Positions 17,252 to 24,713 of a stretch of DNA of 52,628 bases are shown here, in pieces. Every line of letters starts with the position of its first letter. Positions within the stretch are counted from its first letter, which is position 1. The position numbers were made by a program, and so were the translations under genes. A model generated the notes under the pieces. The model made no database searches. It saw only the letters and a program-made list of their open reading frames with translations, and was not told the origin of the DNA. Source of the stretch: DATBGO01 sp050011895 (GTDB lineage: Bacteria > Actinomycetota > Actinomycetes > Streptosporangiales > Streptosporangiaceae); contig JBEKIF010000056.1 in assembly GCA_050011895.1 (NCBI GenBank), positions 1-52,628 on the forward strand, read 5' to 3'.

Positions 17252-17295
17252 GCAACCATCTGGTTGCCATAAAGTTATAGCAACCAGATGGTTGC
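17252..17295. promoter_or_regulatory. Two perfect 16-bp palindromes, probable ArsR operators
   Basis: GCAACCATCTGGTTGC (17252-17267) and GCAACCAGATGGTTGC (17280-17295) are perfect palindromes with identical 7-bp arms, centres 28 bp apart, that is on nearly the same helix face. Each is followed by CATAA. A GGAGG ribosome site (17303-17307) and the SRPBCC ATG follow directly. Tandem palindromes before an SRPBCC-ArsR pair fit autoregulation by the ArsR protein. Confidence 0.7.
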
Positions 17296-17313
17296 CATAA
17301 GTGGAGGTGCGTC

Positions 17314-17748
17314 ATGGGCTTTCCCGATCGGATCGAGCGCAGCATCAGCGTCGCCCATCCGCCGGCGAGGGTGTGGGAAGCGATCACGACGGCTGAGGGA
17401 CTGGGCACATGGTTCGGTAACAAGGCGACTGTCGACCTGCGCGTCGGCGGCCTCGCCCAGCTGACCTTTGCGGGCGGCCACACTGCCGACCTGCGCATCG
17501 AGCGCCTCGAGCCGCCGCACGTGTTCGGCTACACCTGGGGCATCAGCGGCCTGCCGGCCGGCGATCCGCGCCGTACCTATGTCGAGTTCACCCTTGAGCC
17601 GGTGGCCGAAGGGACCCGGCTCACGGTGGTCGAATCCGGCTTCGCGCAACTGAACGACGGCCTTCACTCCGGCGCGTACGGCGGCAACGTCAAGGGGTGG
17701 CAGAGCGAGCTGGGTGAGCTCGTCGAATACCTCGATGCCCGCGCGTGA
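17314..17748 (+). CDS. SRPBCC (AHSA1/START-like) domain protein
   Basis: A 144-residue single SRPBCC domain: IERSISVAHPPARVWEAI at the N-terminus, the central TYVEFTLEPVAEGTRLTV strand pair and a long C-terminal helix. The fold binds hydrophobic ligands in a deep cavity. In many bacteria such genes sit with an ArsR regulator, as here, and the ligand may be the inducer or a toxic compound. The reading frame overlaps the regulator gene, so both are made from one transcript behind the twin palindromes. No catalytic residue can be assigned. Confidence 0.88.
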   Translation: MGFPDRIERSISVAHPPARVWEAITTAEGLGTWFGNKATVDLRVGGLAQLTFAGGHTADLRIERLEPPHVFGYTWGISGLPAGDPRRTYVEFTLEPVAEGTRLTVVESGFAQLNDGLHSGAYGGNVKGWQSELGELVEYLDARA

Positions 17749-18067
17749 GCCGGAGGCGGTCGCCGAAGAGGTCTTCGCCGCACTGGCCGATCCCAGCCGG
17801 CGGAGCATCCTGGCCGTGCTCGCGTCCCGCGGGCCGGCCACGGCGACGGACCTGGCGGCGAGCCTGCCGATCACCCGGCAGGCGATCGCCAAGCACCTCG
17901 GCTTGCTCACCGAGGCCGGGCTGGTCAGCGCCGAGCCTGGCGAGCGGCGTCGCGTCCGCTACCGGCTCCAGCCGGCCCCCATCCAGGTCGCGCAGCAGTT
18001 TCTCGCCGCGTTGGCCCGTGACTGGGACTCGAGCCTCGACGCCCTCAGACGGCATCTGGGTTCGTGA
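17735..18067 (+). CDS. ArsR-family transcriptional repressor
   Basis: A 110-residue winged-helix repressor: VFAALADPSRRSILAVLA (helix 1-2), LAASLPITRQAIAKHLGLL (recognition helix) and a wing RRRVRYRL. The metal-binding ELCVC motif of arsenic sensors is absent, so it is a non-metal ArsR like others paired with SRPBCC genes. ATG at 17735 overlaps the upstream stop; GTG at 17714 would add seven residues. It likely binds the twin palindromes upstream of the operon. Confidence 0.88.
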   Translation: MPAREPEAVAEEVFAALADPSRRSILAVLASRGPATATDLAASLPITRQAIAKHLGLLTEAGLVSAEPGERRRVRYRLQPAPIQVAQQFLAALARDWDSSLDALRRHLGS

Positions 18068-18159
18068 GGGGCAGCAGGAGCTCGAGCGCCGGCTCCCGGC
18101 GCCCGCAGCAGCAGAGAGCGCATGAGCTTGGACCTGAACCGAAAGGCGGACACCTCGCG

Positions 18160-18927
18160 ATGAAGACACCCCCGATCGTGTCACCGCAGGAGTGGGAGGC
18201 TGCGCGCCAGCAGCTGCTCGTGAAGGAGAAGGACCTGACCCGCGCCCGTGACGCGCTGGCCGCCGAGCGCCGGCGGATGCCGTGGCTGGCCGTGGAGAAG
18301 CAGTACGAGTTCGACGGACCCAAGGGCAAAGCGAGCCTGCTCGACCTGTTCGAGGGCCGCGGTCAGCTGATCCTCTACCGCGCCTTCTTCGAACCTGGCG
18401 TGTTCGGCTGGCCCGACCATGCCTGCCCCGGCTGCTCCCTGGTAGCCGACCAGGTCGCCCACATCGCCCATCTGAACGCCCGCGACACCACGCTCGCCTT
18501 CGCCTCGCGCGCGCCGCAGCCAGCTATCGAGCGCGTGAAGGCGCGGATGGGCTGGAAGATGCCCTGGTACACCATGACCGACGGCTTCGACGCCGACTTC
18601 GGCGTGGACGACTGGCACGGCACGAACGCGTTCATCCGGGACGCCGACAGCGTGTTCCGCACCTACTTCATCAACAACCGTGGCGACGAAGCAATGGGGA
18701 GCACCTGGAGCTACCTCGACCTGACCGCGCTCGGACGCCAGGAGGACTGGGAGAACTCGCCCGAGGGCTACCCCCAAACCGCACCGTACGCGTGGTGGAA
18801 ATGGCACGACGACTACGGCGACGCCAAGCCGTCCCAGTGGTGGAGCGACCCCGGCAAAGACGACCTCGACCCAGCCGCCCCCCGGCCGCGTCACACCGGC
18901 CCCCCGAAGGACGGCGAGGCCACTTGA
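18160..18927 (+). CDS. DUF899-family thioredoxin-like protein
   Basis: A 255-residue DUF899 protein. The N-terminal coiled helix (EWEAARQQLLVKEKDLTRAR) is followed by a thioredoxin-like fold with a CPGC-type motif in HACPGCSLVADQ (C89, C92), and the family endings DLTALGRQEDWENSP and WWKWHDDY. The role is unproven; a thiol-based redox function is suggested by the CxxC. I chose ATG at 18160 because the family N-terminus begins there, although the frame opens at 18064. It follows the ArsR gene by 92 bases and may be in the same operon. Two relics of the same family lie within 4 kb. Confidence 0.88.
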   Translation: MKTPPIVSPQEWEAARQQLLVKEKDLTRARDALAAERRRMPWLAVEKQYEFDGPKGKASLLDLFEGRGQLILYRAFFEPGVFGWPDHACPGCSLVADQVAHIAHLNARDTTLAFASRAPQPAIERVKARMGWKMPWYTMTDGFDADFGVDDWHGTNAFIRDADSVFRTYFINNRGDEAMGSTWSYLDLTALGRQEDWENSPEGYPQTAPYAWWKWHDDYGDAKPSQWWSDPGKDDLDPAAPRPRHTGPPKDGEAT

Positions 18928-18951
18928 ACGCCCACGTCGGCGGCGTGCCAG

Positions 18952-19056
18952 CAGTTCCTGCCGCCGCCGCGCCAGTTCGTCGCTGCGCCGGGTCAGCTCC
19001 TTCTCGGCCTCGAGCAACTCCAGCCGGGCCGACCTCTCGTTGGTCCCGGACCGCTC
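18952..19056 (-). pseudogene. DUF899 gene relic, N-terminal fragment
   Basis: On the minus strand the translation reads RLELLEAEKELTRRSDELAR and then RRQEL, a strongly conserved N-terminal helix of DUF899 proteins. It has no start codon in a family context, and homology ends after QEL where the sequence meets the end of the intact DUF899 gene. It reads leftwards, away from the ABC cassette. Family call is by motif recall. Confidence 0.5.
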
Positions 19057-19308
19057 AGGAAAGCCGGGTAAAAGACACCCTTGGGCATCAATTTGCCGAG
19101 GCGCTAGTTTCGTGAGCGCCCCTGTTCGGCTTCACCCAACCGGTGATTGACCGAACCGGTGGACCAGGGCAGATCTCCCCGTTCAGCTCTCTGAGCTGCG
19201 GGTTCATGCCCCTGAGACGACGTTTCGGACACCACCCACAGCCGAGGGCTGGCAAGGCCAGCGGCACCGGGTAGATTTATATCTGATAGTGATGTATCGT
19301 TTTCTGAT

Positions 19309-19758
19309 ATGGATTCGATGGTCCTCTTCCTCCTCGGCCGCAGGCTCATGCAGATAGCCGAAATGGCTCTGCCCAAGGGGACAGCGACGAGCGTGCGGCT
19401 GGTCTTCGCCGATGTCGCCTACCACCCGAACAGCTCCATCACCGAGATCACCGAGCGGACCGGTTTTCCGCAGAGCCTCGTGTCGACCGCGGTGACAAAG
19501 CTGCGAGAACACGGCGTGCTGGAGACCGAGCCCGATCCGCTCGACCGTCGCCGGACCCTGGTACGCCCGACCCCGGCGCTGGACGCCGTGGTAGAGCGTC
19601 TCGCCCCACTGTCGGTCGCGGACCTCCTCGCGAACGAGTTGGCTCCCGAAGATCAGGAGCAGGTGCCTGCTGCCCTCGCCGCGCTCGACTTGCTCGCTCG
19701 CCTCCTGACACCGGAGGTGTTCGCCGACGGCACGGGCACATCGCAGCCGACTGACTAG
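19309..19758 (+). CDS. MarR-family transcriptional regulator
   Basis: A 149-residue winged-helix protein with a MarR-type core: ITEITERTGFPQSLVSTAVT (recognition region), KLREHGVLETEPDPLDRRR (wing) and C-terminal dimerisation helices. The ATG follows an AT-rich tract with direct CTGATA repeats (19284-19289 and 19303-19308), a likely operator, and has no ribosome site, so the transcript may be leaderless. It is 61 bp upstream of a four-gene coupled cassette ending in an ABC exporter, which it probably regulates. Confidence 0.82.
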   Translation: MDSMVLFLLGRRLMQIAEMALPKGTATSVRLVFADVAYHPNSSITEITERTGFPQSLVSTAVTKLREHGVLETEPDPLDRRRTLVRPTPALDAVVERLAPLSVADLLANELAPEDQEQVPAALAALDLLARLLTPEVFADGTGTSQPTD

Positions 19759-19819
19759 GCCCACTCTTCAGAGTCGTAACTATGAACCACCTGAACCAAC
19801 CCAACAAAGGAGTCCAACC

Positions 19820-20050
19820 ATGATGTTCATTTTCTTGCGCGGCCGTTACGGACCGCTCCTTCGAGTCGCAGGGGGCGTCGCCCTCGTCGCATTCGGCATC
19901 GTCTACCCGGCGAGGCTCGCGATCATTCTCGGGGGAGTCCTCGCCGTGTGGGGCATCGCCGAAGGTATCAGCCGCCGGCCCGGCAGGGCCTCGAACACCG
20001 CGCGGGGCAGCGGCCAAGGCAGCCGAGACCGCTTCGGTGCTGGGCGATGA
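19820..20050 (+). CDS. Small membrane protein, first gene of the ABC cassette
   Basis: A 76-residue protein with two membrane helices (about 12-29 and 32-48) and a basic Arg/Gly/Ser C-terminus. A strong AAAGGAG lies just before the ATG. The stop overlaps the next ATG (ATGA at 20047), so it is translationally coupled to a 37-residue protein. No family recognised. Its place ahead of an ABC exporter suggests an accessory subunit or a small membrane-active substrate. Confidence 0.7.
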   Translation: MMFIFLRGRYGPLLRVAGGVALVAFGIVYPARLAIILGGVLAVWGIAEGISRRPGRASNTARGSGQGSRDRFGAGR

Positions 20051-20160
20051 ACGCGGTCAGAGCCGAGCACCAGACCAGAGCCTTCGGGCGCGCCCTGGAG
20101 ATGGTCGCCGAACGGCTCGGTCGACTGGCCGGGCCGCAAGTCGCCGAGGAGGCGTCATGA
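20047..20160 (+). CDS. 37-residue small protein coupled to ABC ATPase
   Basis: A 37-codon frame, MNAVRAEHQTRAFGRALEMV and onward, that starts inside the stop of the upstream gene (ATGA) and ends inside the start of the ABC ATPase (ATGA at 20157). It would form an amphipathic helix rich in Arg, Ala and Glu. The double overlap is the main evidence that it is translated. It could be a coupling peptide, a regulator or a small exported product; nothing identifies which. Confidence 0.55.
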   Translation: MNAVRAEHQTRAFGRALEMVAERLGRLAGPQVAEEAS

Positions 20161-20987
20161 GCTCTTCACCGAGGCCCGCGCGCAATGCCATCGAGCCGGT
20201 GCCCGCACGGTCCGCCACGGACGGCACCACGCTCCTCGAGGTGCGCGACCTCACCGTCGCCTACGGGCCGAAGGTGGCCGTCGACGGGGTGAGCTTCGAG
20301 ATCCGCCGCAGCGAGATCTTCGGACTGCTCGGCCCCAATGGCGCCGGCAAGACCACCACGCTCAGCGCCATCGAGGGACTGCGCCGGCCGCGCGCTGGCG
20401 CCGTCCTTCTCAATGGGGTCGACATCGTCCGCCAGCCCGCCCTGGCCAAGGCCCAGATGGGGGTCCAGCTGCAGTCCACCGGCTTCCAGTCCGAGCTGAC
20501 CGTGCGCCAGGTGGCCCGTCTCTACGCTGGCCTCTACGGCGTGGCCCTGAGTGACCAGGACCTGGACGGCGCCCTGGCCGATATCGGGCTCGGGCGTGAG
20601 CTGGACCGGACTACCAGGCAGATCTCGGGCGGCCAGCAGCAGCGGCTCTCGCTCTTCGTGGCGCTGATCCACCATCCCACCATCCTGCTGCTCGACGAGC
20701 CCACGACCGGACTCGACCCCCAGTCGCGCCGATACCTGTGGACCCGCATCGAGCGAGTCCGCGCCGACGGCGGGAGCATCCTGCTCACGACCCACTCCAT
20801 GGAGGAGGCCCAGTCGGTCTGCGACCGGGTGGCCATCATCGACCATGGACGGGTGCTGGCGATCGACACCCCCCGCAACCTCGTCGACCAGCACCGAGAC
20901 GATCCCCTCGTCCGGGCCGCAGCCCGCGGTGAGATAACCCTCGAAGACGTGTTCATCGGACTGACCGGGAGCGAGATCCGTGACTAG
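20157..20987 (+). CDS. ABC transporter ATP-binding protein (DrrA-like)
   Basis: A 276-residue ABC ATPase. Walker A is GPNGAGKTTT (59-68), the signature ISGGQQQRLS, Walker B ILLLDEPTTGLD, the switch histidine in LLTTHSMEE. The C-terminal extension is of the DrrA/ABC-2 exporter type. The first 25 residues are a Ser/Pro/Ala tail. Start chosen at the ATG that overlaps the stop of the 37-residue gene. The permease starts eight bases before its stop, so the two proteins are made together as an ABC-2 exporter. Substrate unknown. Confidence 0.93.
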   Translation: MSSSPRPARNAIEPVPARSATDGTTLLEVRDLTVAYGPKVAVDGVSFEIRRSEIFGLLGPNGAGKTTTLSAIEGLRRPRAGAVLLNGVDIVRQPALAKAQMGVQLQSTGFQSELTVRQVARLYAGLYGVALSDQDLDGALADIGLGRELDRTTRQISGGQQQRLSLFVALIHHPTILLLDEPTTGLDPQSRRYLWTRIERVRADGGSILLTTHSMEEAQSVCDRVAIIDHGRVLAIDTPRNLVDQHRDDPLVRAAARGEITLEDVFIGLTGSEIRD

Positions 20988-21759
20988 CACCACCGCGGCG
21001 ACGACCGTGGAGGCCCCGAGCCTCGAGACCATGCTGGGCGCCCTGTTGCGGGCGGATCTGGTCGTGCTGACCAAGAACAGGATGCGCATGCTCCTGAGCC
21101 TGATGTTGCCACTCATCATCCTGACGTCAACCAGCTCGTCCAAGGCGACCCGGAGTTTCGGAGGCGCCGAATTCATCCTCGGGCTGGCCATCACCGCGGG
21201 CATCGCCGGCACCTCGATCATGGGCTATGCCCCCATGGTGGCCCGTGACCGCGAGAGCGGCGTCTTCCAACGCCTGCGGGTCTCACCAGCGCCGACCTGG
21301 GCCGTGATGGGCAGCCGGCTGTCCGTCCAGATGGTGTCCAACTTCGTCATCGCCCTTGCCGTGCTCGTCCTAGGCGACAACATCCACCACCTTTCGCTCT
21401 CAATCGAGTCTTACGTGCTGGTGCTCTTGGTCTCCATCCTGGCCTCGGCCGTCTTTCTCTCCGTGGCCCAGGCCCTCGTGGGTCTGGTGAAGTCGGCCGA
21501 CACCGTCCAGGCGTTTGGCCGCCTCCTCTACATCGGGCTCGTCATCGTCGGTCTCTTCGGGGCCTCCGGCGGACTGGGCGGCTTCTGGGACACGGTGTCG
21601 AAATGGACCCCCGTCGGAGTACTGATGAACGTGTTCGCCGGCGTGGTCGGTGTCGGAACCTTCGATTCACGGGACTGGCTGTCGCTGCTCGCCTGCGGCG
21701 GTTACGTGGTCGTCCTCACCACTCTCGGCATCTACTTCTTCCGCTTCGACTCCCAGTGA
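20980..21759 (+). CDS. ABC-2 type permease
   Basis: A 259-residue membrane protein with about six helices and the ABC-2 signature region: MGYAPMVARDRESGVFQRLR after TM2, then helices near 120-140, 145-170, 180-200 and 235-255. It pairs with the ATPase immediately upstream to form a half-size exporter of the drug, lipid or peptide class. Downstream lies a relic region without intact genes, so this is the last gene of the cassette. Confidence 0.9.
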   Translation: MTSTTAATTVEAPSLETMLGALLRADLVVLTKNRMRMLLSLMLPLIILTSTSSSKATRSFGGAEFILGLAITAGIAGTSIMGYAPMVARDRESGVFQRLRVSPAPTWAVMGSRLSVQMVSNFVIALAVLVLGDNIHHLSLSIESYVLVLLVSILASAVFLSVAQALVGLVKSADTVQAFGRLLYIGLVIVGLFGASGGLGGFWDTVSKWTPVGVLMNVFAGVVGVGTFDSRDWLSLLACGGYVVVLTTLGIYFFRFDSQ

Positions 21760-21919
21760 CCGGCATTCCAAGATCGGTTGGCCGCCGGCGGCGCAAGAAG
21801 ACAACCCCATGAACACCTCGACATGACCTGGCGGCAGGCGGCAGGATCCTGGGGTGACCATGGGCACGTCACGGTCCGAGGCTTCCGGAGGGCGGACTTC
21901 CGGCCGCCGGCCGGTCAGG

Positions 21920-22163
21920 ACAGTTCCGGGCTAGACGAGTTCGCATCGAGCATCGTCGGAACGGACTGGGAGACGTACCGGCGAGAAGGGCCGGCGTGAG
22001 CGCGTTTGCGCTCGAGGATGGCGTCGTCTATCACACTTACTCGGCGTACGAGCGCGGGCTGGACGGCCTGTGGAGCATGTACCAGTGGCTCGACCGCGCG
22101 CCACTCGGCCGCAACGAGACCGGCTTCTGGTGGCGCCGCCACGACGAGTACCACAGCCAGTGA
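21920..22163 (+). pseudogene. DUF899 gene relic, C-terminal fragment with a probable one-base deletion
   Basis: The frame from 21996 reads SAFALEDGVVYHTYSAYERG, then QWLDRAPLGRN and FWWRRHDEYHSQ with stop at 22161-22163, the C-terminal third of a DUF899 protein. The codons just before (frame ending at 21999) read ASSIVGTDWETYRREGP; adding one G near 21992 would join them as REGPGVSAFAL, the family order. The N-terminal two thirds are missing. The fragment abuts an IS66 transposase relic on the opposite strand. Confidence 0.6.
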
Positions 22164-22167
22164 AGCC

Positions 22168-22581
22168 ACTGGCCCGGAACCCGGTCTCGTCGAACCCGGC
22201 AACCGGGCTGGCGGTGATGTGCTCCCGGACTTGCTGCAGGAACCCATCGAGCTTCCCGGCGGCGCGTGCGGTCAGCGCCGCGACCGTCCCGGACGACAGC
22301 GGAATGCCGAACAACTCGGCCAGCGTCTGCGCGGTCCGGTTCTTGGACAGGAACTGCCCGATGTAGAGGTAGACGATGATTGCGGCGATCCGCGCCCGTA
22401 CTGCACCGCTGGACGGCGGCCTGGAGGAGTTCCGGGAGTTCTGCTTCAGCCGCGCCTCAACCTCAGCGATCCGCTCTCGTGCCCGCTCAAGTTCCGCCCG
22501 TGCCTGCGCCAGTTCCTGGCGCATCGATGCCACCAGCCCGGCGAGCACGTCATACGGAGGTGGCCCTTGATCAGCGGGCAC
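22168..22581 (-). mobile_element. IS66-family transposase relic
   Basis: The minus-strand frame opens with a coiled coil (RERIAEVEARLKQNSRNSSR) typical of IS66 transposase N-termini, then jumps from RPPSS directly to RARIAAIIVYLYIGQFLSKN, skipping the roughly 90-residue Zn-finger/linker region of the family. It continues to SPVAGFDETGFRASG, the first catalytic Asp region, and ends there. The DDE domain remainder and both terminal repeats are gone. The element is dead: internal deletion plus 3' truncation against the DUF899 relic. Confidence 0.75.
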
Positions 22582-22757
22582 ACCCGGACACTACGGGCCA
22601 AGATCGGCTGCCGCCCGCATTTCCGGGCGCATCGGCGTGCCGCCTCAACCCGGCACCGCTGCACCGAGCCGGGATGGCCCTGCCGTACGGCATGGCCAGC
22701 AGCGCACCATACCCGGCCCGCCGCCATCCGGCCGACCCAGATCCACAGATAGCAAGA
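22582..22757. other. Relic spacer without a recognisable gene
   Basis: 176 bp between the transposase relic and the dioxygenase gene. It could hold the former end of the IS66 element, but no terminal inverted repeat or target duplication was found by eye. Confidence 0.4.
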
Positions 22758-23579
22758 TCAGCTCCGGTCAGTCATCGCCAGCCCGGCCACGATGGCCCGG
22801 GCCACCGGCGAAGGATCGGAGCCATCCAGCGCGAACCCGCCGCGGACATGGACGGCGGGCTGCGCGATCATCCGCGGCGTGCTGCCCCGATGCGGCCAGG
22901 TCGCGGTATGCACCAGGAACGGATGGCACAAGAAGACATCCCCCGCCCGGCCGGCCGCGTGCGCGACCGGCCTGCACAGCACCGAGGGCCGCCAGAAGTC
23001 AGCATCAGCGCCGGTGCCTGCCTCACCGTATGGCGCCAGGAACTCCGGGACATACAGATGCGAGCCGCAGACCAGCCGCGTCGGCGCCTCATCCAGGCCG
23101 ACGTCGGTGAACAGGAGCAGCGCCAGCAGCCCACGCGCCCGGGAGCGCACGTTGACCCAGTACCCGCCGGGCCCGTCGTAGCTGCCCTCGATGTGATACC
23201 CGGCATTCGCCCGGTCCTCCGACGGGAATCTCACCACCACCGCGCCACCCGCATTCACCGGCGGCGTCCACCGGCCCGGGCCGATCAGCTCGTCATAGGC
23301 AGCGGCCAGGGCAGGGGAGGTAGCCGCAGCGGCGAACGGCTCGCCGTCCAGGCAGCTGACCTCGGCAACCGGCGGCCAGGTAGCGGGATCATCCTCGCGG
23401 ACGCCCCGCTCGCGCAGTGCCTCCCAGATCATCTCCCGGCACGCCCCGGCAGCTGCCGCATCGAAAGCACCCCGGACGGCCACGTAACCATCACGAACGA
23501 AGCCATCTACGTCAAGGCCCACCGGCCCATTGTGTGCCGCCAGCGACCACAGGTCACCCGAATTACCTCGCCAGGACAA
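22758..23579 (-). CDS. Phytanoyl-CoA dioxygenase (PhyH)-family Fe(II)/2-oxoglutarate oxygenase
   Basis: A 273-residue PhyH-like oxygenase using Fe(II), O2 and 2-oxoglutarate. The facial triad reads H129-x-E131 (YHIEGSY) with distal H224 in FLVHTATWPHRG and the 2-oxoglutarate Arg near 236 (STPRM). The first acidic ligand is Glu rather than the usual Asp, which some hydroxylases such as the clavaminate synthase group also use. Related proteins hydroxylate small molecules in secondary metabolism; the substrate here is unknown. It starts ten bases after the stop of a 98-residue gene and is probably co-transcribed. Confidence 0.85.
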   Translation of the reverse strand: MSWRGNSGDLWSLAAHNGPVGLDVDGFVRDGYVAVRGAFDAAAAGACREMIWEALRERGVREDDPATWPPVAEVSCLDGEPFAAAATSPALAAAYDELIGPGRWTPPVNAGGAVVVRFPSEDRANAGYHIEGSYDGPGGYWVNVRSRARGLLALLLFTDVGLDEAPTRLVCGSHLYVPEFLAPYGEAGTGADADFWRPSVLCRPVAHAAGRAGDVFLCHPFLVHTATWPHRGSTPRMIAQPAVHVRGGFALDGSDPSPVARAIVAGLAMTDRS

Positions 23580-23589
23580 GCAGCCCTAC

Positions 23590-23886
23590 TTAAGCATTAC
23601 GCCCGACCTGACCAGTTACCCCGGGATTATGTTCCGGATACTCGATTATCAGGCTTCCGTCTGGAAAGCAGAGATATACGAACTTGCCACTGGCACGCGC
23701 CGCCCGGATCGTCGCCCCGGTCCGCCCTGCCGGGCAGGCAATGAGTGCGTCTGATTCATGCTCAATTCCTGCCGCGCTCCGCCCGTAATGTATCTCGGCG
23801 GGCTCCAGCGCGCTAACGAGTGCCTGAACGGTGTGTCGCTGCGCTTCATTCATGGCGTCGAATGTCTTGACGATGTTGACCTTCAT
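23590..23886 (-). CDS. Small hypothetical protein upstream of PhyH gene
   Basis: A 98-residue soluble protein, not recognised. It begins MKVNIVKTFDAMNEAQRHTV, contains two Cys-free alpha/beta-like segments and the strands KFVYLCFPDG and SLIIEYPE. AAAGAGG precedes the ATG at good spacing. It is AT-richer than its surroundings and sits ten bases upstream of the PhyH gene on the same strand. Just upstream are two 22-bp direct repeats that may be its control site. Possible roles: partner or regulator of the oxygenase. Confidence 0.55.
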   Translation of the reverse strand: MKVNIVKTFDAMNEAQRHTVQALVSALEPAEIHYGRSAAGIEHESDALIACPAGRTGATIRAARASGKFVYLCFPDGSLIIEYPEHNPGVTGQVGRNA

Positions 23887-24248
23887 TGGCTGCCTCTTTC
23901 AGCCCGATCGCCAGCGGACAGGGCATCGTCTAGCATCTGCAATGCTTAGCGCCAACGTATACCGGTCTTGTTTCGCCGCTATACCTGGCTTGTTTCGTCG
24001 CGGTGAATCCTGCCGTATCGCCTCACGTGATTTGCCATGTTGAATGCCCCGGCCCTGCGCGGTGCGAGTATTTTTGACGTTTGCTCAGGCTTTAGCGCGA
24101 ACAGCCCTCGCCGCCGTTGTGCGTGGTCTCGGTTCCCGCGGTACGCAGCCACCCCGGGTGCTGGCCGACGCGGGCCGCGCCGTCAGCCGCATTGAGTCGA
24201 CGCGAGCCTCAGACTGCCTCCGCAAACCGGGACGGTTCATACTGAGAC
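23887..24248. other. Divergent intergenic region
   Basis: 362 bp between the small hypothetical gene and the SRPBCC gene. It is AT-richer than the window average and contains the 22-bp tandem repeat pair described separately. No further gene is supported. Confidence 0.5.
23958..24001. repeat. Two tandem 22-bp direct repeats
   Basis: TATACCGGTCTTGTTTCGCC+GC (23958-23979) is followed at once by TATACCTGGCTTGTTTCGTC+GC (23980-24001), three mismatches in 22 bases. Two helical turns per unit and a promoter-like position suggest a protein-binding site, possibly for the small hypothetical gene and its PhyH neighbour. Confidence 0.6.
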
Positions 24249-24713
24249 ATGACCAATCTGCGCTACTCAGAGTCGATCGTCGTCGCCCGGTCGCCGGAAT
24301 CTCTTTACGAGATGATCTCCGATGTGACCCGGATGGGCGAGTGGAGCCCGGTCTGCAAGGCATGCTGGTGGGACGATGGCGACAGCCCCCGGCCGGGTGC
24401 CTGGTTCACCGGGCGGAACGAACTGCCCGACCGGGTCTGGGAGACGCGCTCCAAGGTTGTAGCGGCAGAGCGTGGCCGCGAATTCGCGTTCCTGGTGGGC
24501 GGCAGTTACGCCCGCTGGGGCTATTTCTTCACCCCGGTTGACGGCGGGACACGGGTGACGGAGTCATGGGAGTTCCTCCCCGACGGTATCGCCATGTTCC
24601 ACGAAAGGTTCGGTGACGACGCTGATGCCCAGATTGCCAATCGCACGGAGGCTGCGCATAAAGGCATCCCGGTGACTCTCGCCGCGATCAAGGAGACCGC
24701 CGAATCGGGCTGA
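24249..24713 (+). CDS. SRPBCC-family protein (polyketide cyclase/dehydrase-like)
   Basis: A 154-residue SRPBCC domain: SESIVVARSPESLYEMISDV, the GEWSPVCKACWW segment and the strand WGYFFTPVDGGTRVTESWEF. It resembles actinobacterial ligand-binding or cyclase-like SRPBCC proteins. No catalytic residue can be assigned. Its 3' end (24564-24713) is overlapped on the opposite strand by the tail of the GT87-like gene, so the two convergent genes share 150 bp. Confidence 0.8.
   Translation: MTNLRYSESIVVARSPESLYEMISDVTRMGEWSPVCKACWWDDGDSPRPGAWFTGRNELPDRVWETRSKVVAAERGREFAFLVGGSYARWGYFFTPVDGGTRVTESWEFLPDGIAMFHERFGDDADAQIANRTEAAHKGIPVTLAAIKETAESG

Noticed and set aside
21931..22581. Intact 216-residue transposase-like gene
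   Set aside because: Only the first part matches IS66; the rest is the antisense of a DUF899 fragment, so it is a relic junction.
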